Counted from the stretch's first letter, positions 26,874-37,056 are shown. The stretch: 64,000 bases of DNA from Chryseobacterium gleum (GCF_900636535.1 NZ_LR134289.1:1488001-1552000); one strand, 5' to 3'. Notes: a model not told the origin generated them from the sequence alone. Made by a program: numbers and translations.

Positions 26874-27188
26874 TCATGATTCTTTATAGGCTTTCTTGAC
26901 TAATACTCCTTTTCGATCTTTTTTAAATTTTAGCATCTTATTTTTGTCTTCAACTCTACTGAAAAATTCTGACAATGAAATCTCAAAATAATCGCAGATT
27001 GCAAATAATTTACTACAAGTAATATTATGGTCAGTAGAAGTATACCGCTCCAAAGCAAGATTTTTTCCATATTCAGTAAAATATTCATTGTTAACATCTA
27101 ACAATGCCTTGCCACTTTGTTTATAAAGGTCTTTAATTACTTCTGAAATTGCATCAGTTAATTCTGGAATTTTAGTTTGCTTTCTCAT
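26874..27188 (-). CDS. HTH (XRE-like) DNA-binding protein
   Basis: 104 aa from the ATG at 27188. The central part (KALLDVNNEYFTEYGKNLALERYTSTDHNITCSKLFAICDYFEISLSEFF) has an XRE-type helix-turn-helix arrangement ending in the usual FEISLSEFF. The Lys-rich C-terminus (KFKKDRKGVLVKKA) is likely for DNA or RNA contact. It is divergent from the structured element at 27334, and so could regulate its expression; that is only inference. Confidence 0.65.
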   Translation of the reverse strand: MRKQTKIPELTDAISEVIKDLYKQSGKALLDVNNEYFTEYGKNLALERYTSTDHNITCSKLFAICDYFEISLSEFFSRVEDKNKMLKFKKDRKGVLVKKAYKES

Positions 27189-27333
27189 ACTAACAAATGG
27201 AGTAATAAAAAACAACCTTAACAATTACACATATGTAAATTATTTTTATTATATTCGCATATTGAAACATCAAAATATTGATGTATTTTTGCGAAACTTT
27301 AAAAAAATATTAAAAGCATTCGCTTAGAATCTC

Positions 27334-27461
27334 GGATAGAAAAACTGGCACTTTTTAGCAACGAGACGATAAGCAGATTGCTCACGACCGCGCGGCGTGG
27401 GCTCTCTTATCTGTTGCAAGGTATGCCAGTACCCCTATCCAGTAAGTAGAGTTCCACGCCG
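27334..27461 (+). ncRNA. Conserved structured RNA-like element, copy 1
   Basis: A nested set of helices: 27334-27339 with 27435-27440; 27344-27350 with 27424-27430; 27358-27362 with 27413-27417; 27368-27373 with 27406-27411; and hairpin 27380-27386 with 27396-27402. The second copy (58251-58376, minus) keeps the loops (TTTTTAG, GACGATAAG, GCTCA, GGCGTGGGC, GTAAGT) while helices show compensatory changes, and the outer helix has wholly different sequence. Optional pairing of 27393-27400 with 27454-27461 could form a pseudoknot, but it is not clearly kept in copy 2. Role unknown: sRNA, leader, or single-stranded-DNA structure (oriT-like). The 491 bases from 27189 to 27679 hold no other gene. 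Confidence 0.7.
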
Positions 27462-27679
27462 TTTTTATTCTAATGCTGTCCGCCTACTCCACTATTTCTA
27501 AGCTGCTTTTACTATAAAGATTAGGCAGGTTACAATGGCAGCGCATCCATTGGGGCATTTTAGCTCACACCAATTTTCATTCATATTAAATTTCGACCTG
27601 TAGAGGCAGGGAGTTTTCTGCACTGGTAAGGCTTCCTCCAATACGGTCTTTAAAATCAAAAACTACTAAAAGACAGCTA

Positions 27680-28210
27680 TTGAAAAACAAAAAAATAGAT
27701 TTTGAGTCACGGTTCTGGTCTGGCAGTAAAACGAATTCAAGGATAAAACTTATTGAAAAATTCTTTCAATTCAACGACCTTGTTACTGCCAAAGAACTAT
27801 TGAACCAAATTATGATTTATTCGGGCAAAAAGAAGTCTGTAATACCGGAAGATTCTTCGGCGATATTTCATTTTCATCAAGCTTTACGGTCTTTAGTTCG
27901 TGCTTGCTTTCTCCTATTGCAGAAAGAAAAAAGATGGAAAGTCAACGACCCAGCGGAGAATTATTCGCCATTAGCACAGGGTTCACTTTCAGATGGTGAA
28001 TTTATAAACCCAATGCTGGTATTTCAAAAGGCTTTTGGAGAATACTCCATCAAAGATTTCGAGTACTACATTTCGGTGGCTGTCTATTTTTCGTTGGGTA
28101 CCTATTCTCACACCGCTGAAAGTAAAATCTTTGTTCCATACCTGCATTTATGCAAAATGCTTGATGCATCATACCTCATCTTAGAAAGAGGAATCCAAAA
28201 GAAAAAATAA
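27680..28210 (+). CDS. Hypothetical helical protein downstream of the structured element
   Basis: 176 aa, predicted all-helical, no signal peptide. Segments: RIKLIEKFFQFNDLVTAKELL, IFHFHQALRSLVRACFLLLQKEKR, FEYYISVAVYFSLGTYSH. No domain recognised. It starts 219 bases after the end of the RNA-like element and ends 132 bases before the SusC gene. Whether it is regulated by the element is untested. Confidence 0.55.
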   Translation: MKNKKIDFESRFWSGSKTNSRIKLIEKFFQFNDLVTAKELLNQIMIYSGKKKSVIPEDSSAIFHFHQALRSLVRACFLLLQKEKRWKVNDPAENYSPLAQGSLSDGEFINPMLVFQKAFGEYSIKDFEYYISVAVYFSLGTYSHTAESKIFVPYLHLCKMLDASYLILERGIQKKK

Positions 28211-28342
28211 CCATTAATCAAATAAGCAAAGAATGAATAACACTACTTAAGAATCCCCTAAAACATAATAAAAAAGCCCTTTCCGCAAAGTTGACGCTGG
28301 TTGGAAAGAGCAAAGTCTAATAAATTAAACTATATCAAAAGT

Positions 28343-31339
28343 ATGAAAAAAAACTTTTGCAGGCTAGGCTGTATTCAACTTTCAGCCACTTTAACCCTGC
28401 TAGTCTCGGGAATGGCAATAGGACAAGTAAGAACCATCTCGGGAACGGTCACACAAAATGGGCAGCCAGTCAGTAATGTCTCGGTATTTCAGGAAGGCAG
28501 TACAGAAGTTACAATTACTAATTCTTCCGGGAAATATCAGATCCAAGTTGCCGGAAACAATCCCGTTCTTATTTTCAAACATCCAGATTATGCAGAACAA
28601 CGGCTAGACATCGGAACAATATCCACTGCCAATATTGCTTTAAGCAATAGGGAAAGGCAAATTGAAGAAGTTGTGCTTAACGCAGGTTATTACAAAGTAA
28701 AAGAAAAAGAAAGTACGGGAAATATCGCGAAGGTTACAGCAAAAGAAATTGCAAACCAGCCTGTCACTAATGTTCTTTCTTCTATACAGGGGCGGGTTTC
28801 CGGAGTGAATATCACGCAAAGTACGGGAGTTCCCGGTGCTGGCTTTGATATTCAGATTCGTGGCAAAAACAGTCTGAGAAGTGCTGGAAACGAACCTTTA
28901 TATATCATCGATGGTGTTCCATACGGAGGGCGTGTCAATGCACAAAACTCTGCCGCCATCCTTCCTTCCGGCAATATTAGCCCTCTAAACTCCATTAACC
29001 CCAACGATATCGAAAGCATTGAAATCCTTAAAGATGCTGATGCGACAGCCATCTACGGTACACGTGGTGCGAATGGCGTTGTTCTCGTCACGACTAAACG
29101 CGGCACAAAAGGACGGTTAGAAGTTTCCCTGAATACCAACTATGGACTAAGTAAGGTGGCAAACCATATGGAAATGATGAATACCGAGCAGTATATTTCA
29201 ATGAGAAGGCAGGCTTATGCGAATTCTGGAATCGCTACCTATCCTTCCAATGCCTACGATATCAATGGAAAATGGGATCAATCGCGATATACAGATTGGC
29301 AAAAAGTCTTAATAGGCAATTGGGCAGAGTTACAGTCAACTATGATTTCGTTAAGTGGCGGAGGAGCCAACAGTAGCTTTTTAATTAGCGGAGGGCATAC
29401 TGAGCAAACCACAGTTTTTCCGGGCAATTTTCGCTATAAGGTAAATACTTTGATGTCAAGCTACAATTATAAATCTCCTAATAAAAAGTTGACCCTCTCA
29501 TTTACAAACAATTTCAGCACTTCTGATAATAATGTAATTAACACGGATCTCACCAACCGATCCCTGTTTTTAAGCCCCAATGCACCTGCTCTTTATAAGC
29601 CAGATGGAACATTAAATTGGGAAGATGGGACATTCGCCAATCCAATTGCTTCGCTGGAAGGCGTGTATAACAATACGATGAAACAGTTTAATCAAAGCCT
29701 TAATGTGGACTATTTAATAGGGCTTGGCTTAAATTTCAAAATAAATGGTGGTATGAACTTTCAGGACTTTGAAGAATTTGCCGTCAAACCAAACACAATG
29801 TACAACCCGGCTTCAACGTCAGGTTCCAGTCCACAATATTCAACTTCCTCAAAGGGTCTTAATAAAATATTCTCATTCATAGTAGAACCGCAATTATCGT
29901 GGAACAAAAAAATCAACAGACATGAACTGCAGGTCTTGGTAGGAAGTTCATTGCAAACGACAAGGAATCAGCAATCAGGCATAACAGGGACAGGATTTTC
30001 AAGCAACGCTTTACTGTACAATATTGCAGCGGCAACAACAAAGACATTCAGAGACGAAATCGATATTGATTATCGCTATGTTTCTCTATATGGAAGAGTA
30101 AATTATCAATTTGCAAACCGATATATACTTAATCTAACCGCAAGGCGGGACGGTTCCAGCCGCTTTGGTTCAGCTAACAGATTTGCAAACTTTGGAGCAC
30201 TTGGCGCAGCATGGTTGTTCTCAGAAGAGAGCTTTTTAAAAAACAGCAGATGGCTCAGTACAGGAAAATTAAGAGGAAGCTTCGGTCTGACCGGAAGCGA
30301 TGCTATCGGTGACTACCAGTTTCTTGATACATATACCTTATCAACAAGTTCCTACAATGATGTCGTAGGATTTTATCCATCAAGGCTTTACAATCCTTAT
30401 TTCAGCTGGGAAAAAACAAAAAAACTGGAGGTTGCGATTCAGCTCGGCTTCTTGAAAGATAGGCTGATGCTCCAATCCGCATATTACCAAAACCGTTCAT
30501 CCAATCAGTTGGTTGGAATCCCATTACCCGCTACAACAGGTTTTTCATCGGTGCAATCCAACCTGGATGCAACCGTTGAGAATACCGGATGGGAAGTAGA
30601 GCTGTCAGCACATCCTATCAGAGGTAATAAATGGAATTGGAGCTCTTCCTTCAATATCACGATTCCCAAAAGCAAACTGTTATCTTTTCCAGGACTGGAG
30701 GGTTCATCATACGCTAATACGTATGTAATAGGCTACCCCACTTCTATCGTCAAGCTATACCAATATGAAGGTATTGACCCCAGCACTGGATCATATCTCT
30801 TTAAAGACTACAATGGGGATGGCAAAATAAGCAGTCCCGATGACAATAAAGCCATTGAAAATATCGGAACGAAATTCTTTGGCGGATGGCAGAATGAAAT
30901 TAGCTACAAAAACTTGAGCCTGTCATTCCTATTCCAGTTCGTAAAACAGACCAACTACAACTACATAAGTACTATGCCCTACCCCGGCAATATGAACAAT
31001 CAGCCAGCTGCGTTTACAAATGTATGGTCTCAAAACAATCAAGGCGGTTTTATTATGCCTTACTCAGCCGGAACCAATGCACAGATTAATGCGCTTACAG
31101 CGAACTACATCGCAAGTACAGCAGCGATCGGCGATGCATCATTTATAAGGCTAAAAAATATCCAGTTAAACTACAAAATACCTGTTAGGTCTTCATGGAT
31201 AAAGCAGGCTTTAGTATATGTTCAGGGACAAAATCTGGCGACATGGACGAACTATTTCGGTCTCGATCCCGAGTTTACGTCAACCGGATATCTTCCCCCT
31301 TTGAAAACTTATTCTTTAGGATGTCAAATAACTTTTTAA
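28343..31339 (+). CDS. SusC/RagA-type TonB-linked outer-membrane protein
   Basis: 998 aa from the ATG at 28343 (the upstream frame extension lacks a signal peptide). A signal peptide is followed by a carboxypeptidase-regulatory-like domain (TISGTVTQNGQPVSNVSVFQEG), an IEEVVLNAGYYK segment, a plug domain with NVLSSIQGRVSGVNI and IEILKDADATAIYGTRGANGVVLVTTKRG, and a C-terminal beta-barrel ending LGCQITF. With SusD it imports large substrates under TonB energy. An imperfect hairpin (28276-28284 with 28303-28311) lies in the leader. Downstream are a SusD and an S9 peptidase rather than glycosidases, so a peptide substrate is inferred. Confidence 0.95.
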   Translation: MKKNFCRLGCIQLSATLTLLVSGMAIGQVRTISGTVTQNGQPVSNVSVFQEGSTEVTITNSSGKYQIQVAGNNPVLIFKHPDYAEQRLDIGTISTANIALSNRERQIEEVVLNAGYYKVKEKESTGNIAKVTAKEIANQPVTNVLSSIQGRVSGVNITQSTGVPGAGFDIQIRGKNSLRSAGNEPLYIIDGVPYGGRVNAQNSAAILPSGNISPLNSINPNDIESIEILKDADATAIYGTRGANGVVLVTTKRGTKGRLEVSLNTNYGLSKVANHMEMMNTEQYISMRRQAYANSGIATYPSNAYDINGKWDQSRYTDWQKVLIGNWAELQSTMISLSGGGANSSFLISGGHTEQTTVFPGNFRYKVNTLMSSYNYKSPNKKLTLSFTNNFSTSDNNVINTDLTNRSLFLSPNAPALYKPDGTLNWEDGTFANPIASLEGVYNNTMKQFNQSLNVDYLIGLGLNFKINGGMNFQDFEEFAVKPNTMYNPASTSGSSPQYSTSSKGLNKIFSFIVEPQLSWNKKINRHELQVLVGSSLQTTRNQQSGITGTGFSSNALLYNIAAATTKTFRDEIDIDYRYVSLYGRVNYQFANRYILNLTARRDGSSRFGSANRFANFGALGAAWLFSEESFLKNSRWLSTGKLRGSFGLTGSDAIGDYQFLDTYTLSTSSYNDVVGFYPSRLYNPYFSWEKTKKLEVAIQLGFLKDRLMLQSAYYQNRSSNQLVGIPLPATTGFSSVQSNLDATVENTGWEVELSAHPIRGNKWNWSSSFNITIPKSKLLSFPGLEGSSYANTYVIGYPTSIVKLYQYEGIDPSTGSYLFKDYNGDGKISSPDDNKAIENIGTKFFGGWQNEISYKNLSLSFLFQFVKQTNYNYISTMPYPGNMNNQPAAFTNVWSQNNQGGFIMPYSAGTNAQINALTANYIASTAAIGDASFIRLKNIQLNYKIPVRSSWIKQALVYVQGQNLATWTNYFGLDPEFTSTGYLPPLKTYSLGCQITF

Positions 31340-31343
31340 AATT

Positions 31344-32717
31344 ATGAGAAATAAATATAACATACTTTTTCTTTTTGGGATCACAGCATTTAACTTTATC
31401 TCCTGCGACAATTTGATAGAGCCCGACCAGCCGACAAACCAAATTAGCAGTACAGATGTATATAGTAACGTCGGCAATGCCGATGCTGTATTAAGTAATT
31501 TATACGCGGAATTACAGTATAATTCCGTATTGTCTGGCGGGACAAGAGGCTTGGGAGCACTCTTGGGAAGTTACGCTGACGATCTCGATAATTATATGGC
31601 GGCGTCTCAAACGGCTTACCTGGACATATATAATACTCAGGTATTACCAACCAATACGGTTCTAAAAACATTGTGGACAAATGCATACAAAGAAATCTAC
31701 ATCTGTAACAGTATCATCGAAGGAGTATCAAAATCATCCTCTATAAAAGATGAGGATAAAAATAGAATTATCGGAGAGGCGGTTCTAATAAGATCAATAA
31801 TTCATCTTCGGCTTACCCAGATCTTTGGGGACATCCCATATGTTACTTCTAGCGACTATACGATCAATCAAAGCATTGGAAAATCTGCTTCTGGACAGGT
31901 ATTGATGAATATAATAAATGATCTTGAAACCGTAAAAGATTACCTTAAAAATGATTACCGAAATGCTGAAAGGATTTATCCCAATCGTTATATCGCTGTC
32001 ATGCTGCTTTGTCAGTCTAATATGTTATTGGAACAATGGGAAAAAGCAAGAATGTATGCAGAGGAAATTATTGCCAGCCCTTTATATCAATTAAATACAG
32101 ATCTCAATCTGACTTTTAAAAAAGATGGTAAGCATATCATGTGGCAATTGAAGCCGCTAAAAGCAGGTGATGCCACGGAAGAGGCAAAATTGTACTTAAT
32201 TTCAAGTGTGCCGCAGAACTATGCATTATCTAACAACCTTGTAAGTACATTCACATCCACGGACCTGCGGAAATCGTTATGGATTAAAACAATAACCTCA
32301 GGGTCAAATACGTATTATGGTAGCATAAAATATAAAAATTCATCTTCAAATACAAACGAATATTCAATCGTATTCAGAATTGAAGAGGTGTATTGTATGA
32401 TGGCTGAAATTTTGGCACGGCAAAATAACGTGAGCGATGCGCTTACTTATATTAACAAAATACGAAACAGAGCAGGTTTGGCCAACATAAGCAATACAAT
32501 TTCAAAAGACCAATTGTTAAATGAAATATTAGCAGAAAAAAGAAGGGAATTTTTTACTGATGGTGGACTGAGATTTTTTGACCTAAAACGATTCGACAGA
32601 TTGGGTGATCTTTCTCCCAATAAACCCAATTGGCAAAATTTCAGAAGCTTGTGGCCAATCCCACAGTCTGAACTCATCCTGAACCCAAATCTGAACCCGC
32701 AAAATCCTGGCTATTAA
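31344..32717 (+). CDS. RagB/SusD-family nutrient-binding lipoprotein
   Basis: 457 aa. The signal ends FNFISC (lipid-attachment Cys19). Tetratricopeptide-like helices and SusD signatures are visible: YKEIYICNSIIEGV, AVLIRSIIHLRLTQIFGDIPYV, then EKRREFFTDGGLRFFDLKRF and LWPIPQSELILNPNL...NPGY at the C-terminus. It starts 4 bases after the SusC stop. Binds substrate at the cell surface for SusC. The stop TAA overlaps the ATG of the S9 peptidase by one base. Confidence 0.93.
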   Translation: MRNKYNILFLFGITAFNFISCDNLIEPDQPTNQISSTDVYSNVGNADAVLSNLYAELQYNSVLSGGTRGLGALLGSYADDLDNYMAASQTAYLDIYNTQVLPTNTVLKTLWTNAYKEIYICNSIIEGVSKSSSIKDEDKNRIIGEAVLIRSIIHLRLTQIFGDIPYVTSSDYTINQSIGKSASGQVLMNIINDLETVKDYLKNDYRNAERIYPNRYIAVMLLCQSNMLLEQWEKARMYAEEIIASPLYQLNTDLNLTFKKDGKHIMWQLKPLKAGDATEEAKLYLISSVPQNYALSNNLVSTFTSTDLRKSLWIKTITSGSNTYYGSIKYKNSSSNTNEYSIVFRIEEVYCMMAEILARQNNVSDALTYINKIRNRAGLANISNTISKDQLLNEILAEKRREFFTDGGLRFFDLKRFDRLGDLSPNKPNWQNFRSLWPIPQSELILNPNLNPQNPGY

Positions 32718-35215
32718 TGAAAGTTTTGCTGAAAATATATTCGGGAATGGTGATGCTAATCTGCGTACAAATCCTGGGACAAATGTCAATAGACCTTCCC
32801 AAGAGATTTAGGAATACTGTGTATGATGTAAAATTCCTGAAGATATCACATAATGATAGATGGATTTGTTTTCAGAAGTCATACGATTCAAATAGTGATA
32901 CCCTTGTAGTTGTCGACCGTCAAAAACCTAATAAGGAATTTTATCAAAAATCTGATGTTATTCCTCTATATACAACCTTTACGCCCAATGGATACCTGTT
33001 CTTGCGAGGACAAAAATCGTCTGAGCTGTTAAAACTTCCCTCTACTGCTAAAGTATCGTGGAACAATGTTAAAGATGCAGTTTACGACAGTGTTTTTAAT
33101 GTTATCCTGCTGATACAAGATGATGATCTCCTAATTGCTGATCAGGAAGGAAAAACCATTAATATGGTAAAAAATGTAAGGTCTATTCTTATCTCAAAAC
33201 AGCGGAAGTTTGCAGTTGTTTCAGAAGGAACCAAAGAATCTTTATATATGATTTCAGGAAAAGACATCTTTAAGATATACGAAGGGGAAGAAAAGATAAA
33301 GTTTGTACTTGACTCAAACCTGGAGAACACAATCATCCTGACAGAAAATAGCGCAAAAAAGAAAAACCAGATTGTTAGCCTAAGCAATACAGGTCAGGAA
33401 TTACCAAAGCCATTTAGTGTCAGCCAGGAGGTTGACCTAAATATCAGATCAGCTAAAGTTTTCCCCGTTACTCAACACCAGTATTTCGTGACATTGACCG
33501 TGAACAAGAAACGAAATGATAAAAACGCTCCGGACATATGGTATTCTAATGACAGTAAGCTGGAAACAAAGTTCTATGATGATACTGTTGAGTGCAGTTA
33601 TCTGTGGAGAACTGATTCAAATACAGGAGAGCTGCTCGGCTACGGTGATGAAGATAAAGCCGCTTACTTTGGTAATCCCGACTATTATTTTAAATACAAT
33701 CCTTATAAAGGTCAGGACTATTCGACGAACGTTTTGACCTATGAAGCTGAATTGGTTGGAATTTCAACGAAAAAGCCTGCTCTTACAATAAAAAGCAATA
33801 TTATTATTGCCTCAAAAACCGGAGAATTTATAATAACATTAGAAAATCAATACTGGAAATTATACAATCTTTCTGAACTATCACAAAAGCAACTGCCGGT
33901 GGAATATACGCGCTATCATAAATATGGCTTTCCACGATGCTATTTTGCAGATAATGGGGAAAAAATTTTGTTCGAATCCAAAGGATTATTATATGAATAT
34001 GATATAAAAAAGGGTATCACGAAGAAGGTGCCACTGATTGATGGTTACGAAACTCAAATATTGAACGGTGAACGTTCCACTTTTATTAAGGAATTTTCAA
34101 CTAATACATACGATGCTTCAAAACCAGTTATTATTCGGTTCTATAATCGTGAGGAAAACCGATCTGCGCTCGCACTATACAATGGAAAGTCCGTTCATAT
34201 TGTTTTAAAGCCCACGGCTGAAAATATTAGCACTATTAATCTTGCCAGTGGCTCACAAGCAGTAACCTATACCAAAAATACAATGAAGGACGTTCCCACG
34301 ATCTTTTACAACAATAGAAAAGAGCAAGAACTTTATATAACAAATAAGCATGACCTGTCAGCTTTACAGAATCTGAGATCGAAGACAGTACAATATTACG
34401 GTCCTGACGGAGAAAAGCTATATGGTATTCTTATCTATCCGCTGGATTACCATCAAGGGGTAAAGTACCCGATGCTCGTTAGTATCTATGAAAAACAAAG
34501 GTACTTTGAAAATAAGTATCTTAAAGATGGCTTTGAAGGGCCTTCCGATGGCATCAATATCAGAAATCTTATCCAAAAAGGCTATTTTGTGTATTTGCCG
34601 GACATTAGTCTTGGAAATAGAGGGACCGGTGAAGCGGCTTTGGCTTGTGTTCATAGCAGCCTTGATACGATAAAAGATATAAGTGAAATTGATTTTCGGA
34701 AAGTCGGCCTGATCGGATTCTCCCATGGAGGCTACGAGACCAACTATATTGCAACACAATCCGACCGCTTTGCCGCATATATTTCCGGAGCCGGAAACAG
34801 CGATTTGGTACGGTCTTACTTTTCATATAATTATCAATTTAATGGCCCGTTTTACTGGCAGTTCGAAAACGGTCAATATGAAATGCCCAAACCCTTTTTT
34901 TCAGACAAAGAGCTGTACATTAAAAATAGTCCGGTCTACAATGCCGATTCTGTAAGAGCTCCAATCCTTTTATGGACTGGTTCTAATGATCAGAATATTG
35001 ATTGGCAACAGACTATAGAATATTTTCTCAGTCTAAAAAGAAGTGGTAGAACTGCATTTGCTATCGTTTATCCTAATGAAGGACACGGGCTTGCCAACAC
35101 AAAAAATTTGCTGGATATAGCCGTTAGGATTGAAGACTGGTTTGATTTTTATCTGAAGGGAGACAACAGTGTTGACTGGATAGAAAAAGGATTATCAAAG
35201 AAGGATGCTGATTAG
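32717..35215 (+). CDS. S9 family (prolyl-oligopeptidase-like) serine peptidase
   Basis: 832 aa with an N-terminal signal segment, a long beta-propeller-like region (about 30-560) and a C-terminal alpha/beta-hydrolase. Catalytic residues: Ser669 in IGFSHGGYE, Asp758 in GSNDQNID, His790 in NEGHGLAN. It cleaves short peptides, typically after Pro. The ATG overlaps the SusD stop, so translation is coupled. Together they suggest import and degradation of a particular peptide. The facing operon codes a small secreted Cys-rich protein (DUF6520) and a redox-type membrane protein. Confidence 0.93.
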   Translation: MKVLLKIYSGMVMLICVQILGQMSIDLPKRFRNTVYDVKFLKISHNDRWICFQKSYDSNSDTLVVVDRQKPNKEFYQKSDVIPLYTTFTPNGYLFLRGQKSSELLKLPSTAKVSWNNVKDAVYDSVFNVILLIQDDDLLIADQEGKTINMVKNVRSILISKQRKFAVVSEGTKESLYMISGKDIFKIYEGEEKIKFVLDSNLENTIILTENSAKKKNQIVSLSNTGQELPKPFSVSQEVDLNIRSAKVFPVTQHQYFVTLTVNKKRNDKNAPDIWYSNDSKLETKFYDDTVECSYLWRTDSNTGELLGYGDEDKAAYFGNPDYYFKYNPYKGQDYSTNVLTYEAELVGISTKKPALTIKSNIIIASKTGEFIITLENQYWKLYNLSELSQKQLPVEYTRYHKYGFPRCYFADNGEKILFESKGLLYEYDIKKGITKKVPLIDGYETQILNGERSTFIKEFSTNTYDASKPVIIRFYNREENRSALALYNGKSVHIVLKPTAENISTINLASGSQAVTYTKNTMKDVPTIFYNNRKEQELYITNKHDLSALQNLRSKTVQYYGPDGEKLYGILIYPLDYHQGVKYPMLVSIYEKQRYFENKYLKDGFEGPSDGINIRNLIQKGYFVYLPDISLGNRGTGEAALACVHSSLDTIKDISEIDFRKVGLIGFSHGGYETNYIATQSDRFAAYISGAGNSDLVRSYFSYNYQFNGPFYWQFENGQYEMPKPFFSDKELYIKNSPVYNADSVRAPILLWTGSNDQNIDWQQTIEYFLSLKRSGRTAFAIVYPNEGHGLANTKNLLDIAVRIEDWFDFYLKGDNSVDWIEKGLSKKDAD

Positions 35216-35222
35216 CATCCTT
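35201..35222. terminator. Terminator hairpin between convergent operons
   Basis: A perfect 9-bp repeat (35201-35209 with 35214-35222, 4-base loop) includes the S9 stop codon at 35213-35215. T-richness is weak on either side. Confidence 0.55.
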
Positions 35223-35237
35223 CAATTTTGATGTTAA

Positions 35238-35516
35238 TTAATTTTGTGGAATCTCAAACAGATTGTTTGGGCAGCTGGTACCGCTAAGATCACGTAAATT
35301 CTCTGTACCCATTCCCACATTTGCCGTACAAATGACACTACCAGTATCACTGCATGAAATGTGGGTATTCTGGCATTCCTCCAGTTCACCTGGTCTGAAT
35401 ACATAACCGTCTTTTACAGCTTTGTGAGCATTTTTGTTCACATTGGTGGCAAAGGCGCTTCCTGCGCCAAAAATTACAACTACTGCCGGTAAGATGAATT
35501 TTCTAAGTGTTTTCAT
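35238..35516 (-). CDS. DUF6520 family small secreted protein
   Basis: 92 aa from the ATG at 35516. Signal peptide MKTLRKFILPAVVVIFGAGSAFA; the mature ~69 residues hold four Cys (EEC, ISC, VIC, TSC), likely two disulfides. The longer frame would read through the previous gene. From family knowledge, such small secreted proteins are common in Chryseobacterium-type genomes and often lie beside a MauE/DoxX-like gene, as here (8 bases). Function unknown; a peptide precursor or redox-dependent effector is possible. Confidence 0.75.
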   Translation of the reverse strand: MKTLRKFILPAVVVIFGAGSAFATNVNKNAHKAVKDGYVFRPGELEECQNTHISCSDTGSVICTANVGMGTENLRDLSGTSCPNNLFEIPQN

Positions 35517-35523
35517 AATACAA

Positions 35524-37056
35524 TTATTGTTTGTTATGCCTACTCTGATCGGGTTTTCGGCTTTCCCCATGTTTAAAATTACGGGCTAAAGTTTGCGCAA
35601 TACGATAGCTGGTAATCTGTTTTCCTGCCAATACAAAAAGATACTGGTCAGTAACAAGCAGCTGAGACATCTTTTTACTTCCGCGGCGTTGTACATAAAA
35701 GCTGCCCCAATATTTTGAAGATTCGGTATCATAGACATCTACAATATCATTTTTATTCCATAGGTCCCTGGATTCATAGCGCCCCATTGTTCCTGATTGA
35801 ATAAACAGCAGCCCTCTATGAGCAAAAGAATTAGGGTTTAGGACGACAGGTGGTGCTGACATCTTTTTCCTTCCGTCTTTTAACTGCACTACTCTGATTT
35901 TAGAAATGCTTACGGTATCTATGGTTTTGATCTTATCAATGTTTTCAAGATTCCTGCTGGTACCTAATGCCTGATTTCGGTAACTGTAAACATACCAGAT
36001 CTTACCACCATATTCATCGTAATGTAGCTTACCATCCACATCAAAAATACCATCCACCTGTTTTTCAAGTATATTTGGATAGAGCTTCACTTTCTCTTTC
36101 GATTTAAGATTAAGGCTTCCCAAGATAAGCCCTCCTGTAGTATTGCTTTGGGTTCTTAACACAAAACTATCAGGTCCAATGGCGGCAAGTTGATCAAAAT
36201 AAACATCTTGAAAACTTATCTGATTAATTTTACCACTGAAATCATTTGGTTCTGATCGATAAATCGCCGGAACAATTCCATCGTACATATACAGATACTT
36301 ATCAGTCACTAAAGATCTTACTGCATGAAAAGTGTGAAGCTGATCTGGAACTAAACGTATAGTATCAACTTTTGCTAAATCCCTGTCAATAGCCAGAAGG
36401 ACAAAAGGCGAAGTGGGATTACCCAAATAAATTCTACCATTTGTTGCGCCAGCAAAATAATACGAATTATATTTCAGGTCATAAGATTTTTCCTCTATGA
36501 TAGGATGTTGTGGGAACCTTCGGATGAAGTTGTTTTTTTCTTTTATGATATGTTCTGATGAATAAAAAAGATAGGTTACAATCGAAGAAAATATCGCAAT
36601 AATACAAAGTATTGATAAACTAGGTCCAACCAAAACATTCTGTCTATATTTTGCAATAATCAGTATTGCCAGAATCGCAGCCATAACACAAACAATATTG
36701 AAGATCAAATGTTCTGTCCAGCCCATTTTCTCCAATATACCGCCACACGAACAGGGTACAAAATCACTATAATGAAGAATAAGGTAAATATATACAGTAA
36801 ATGAAGACATTATACCTAAAGAAGCATAAAGACCAATCGTCCTTAATTTCGGTATCACCAGTAGCAAAACGATAACCACTTCAGATATAATGGTAGCGTA
36901 CGAAATAAAACCCGCATAAGCACTAAGCAAGGGAGATTGGGCAATCTGAACCTGGAAATTTTCAAAATCCCTCATTTTACTGACGCCTGCATAGCAAAAT
37001 AAAAATATAAAAAAATAAGCAACAACTGCCGGAAAATAGTTAATTAGCTTTTTCAT
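35524..37056 (-). CDS. MauE/DoxX-like membrane protein with C-terminal beta-rich domain
   Basis: 510 aa. The first ~190 residues have five to six membrane spans and a FCYAGVSKMRDFENFQVQIAQSP motif, matching MauE/DoxX-type redox membrane proteins, with a CSCGGI pair (about 101-105) that could be redox active. The remaining ~310 residues are beta-rich with repeated YLGNPTSPFVLL-, YDTESSKYWGSFYVQ-type strands, suggesting a propeller on the outer face. It lies just upstream of the DUF6520 gene on the same strand. Role in oxidative folding of that small protein is inferred. Confidence 0.75.
   Translation of the reverse strand: MKKLINYFPAVVAYFFIFLFCYAGVSKMRDFENFQVQIAQSPLLSAYAGFISYATIISEVVIVLLLVIPKLRTIGLYASLGIMSSFTVYIYLILHYSDFVPCSCGGILEKMGWTEHLIFNIVCVMAAILAILIIAKYRQNVLVGPSLSILCIIAIFSSIVTYLFYSSEHIIKEKNNFIRRFPQHPIIEEKSYDLKYNSYYFAGATNGRIYLGNPTSPFVLLAIDRDLAKVDTIRLVPDQLHTFHAVRSLVTDKYLYMYDGIVPAIYRSEPNDFSGKINQISFQDVYFDQLAAIGPDSFVLRTQSNTTGGLILGSLNLKSKEKVKLYPNILEKQVDGIFDVDGKLHYDEYGGKIWYVYSYRNQALGTSRNLENIDKIKTIDTVSISKIRVVQLKDGRKKMSAPPVVLNPNSFAHRGLLFIQSGTMGRYESRDLWNKNDIVDVYDTESSKYWGSFYVQRRGSKKMSQLLVTDQYLFVLAGKQITSYRIAQTLARNFKHGESRKPDQSRHNKQ

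Noticed and set aside
27393..27461. Pseudoknot between loop CGGCGTGG and downstream CCACGCCG in copy 1
   Set aside because: Perfect 8-bp pairing in copy 1 but no equivalent in copy 2, so it may be chance.
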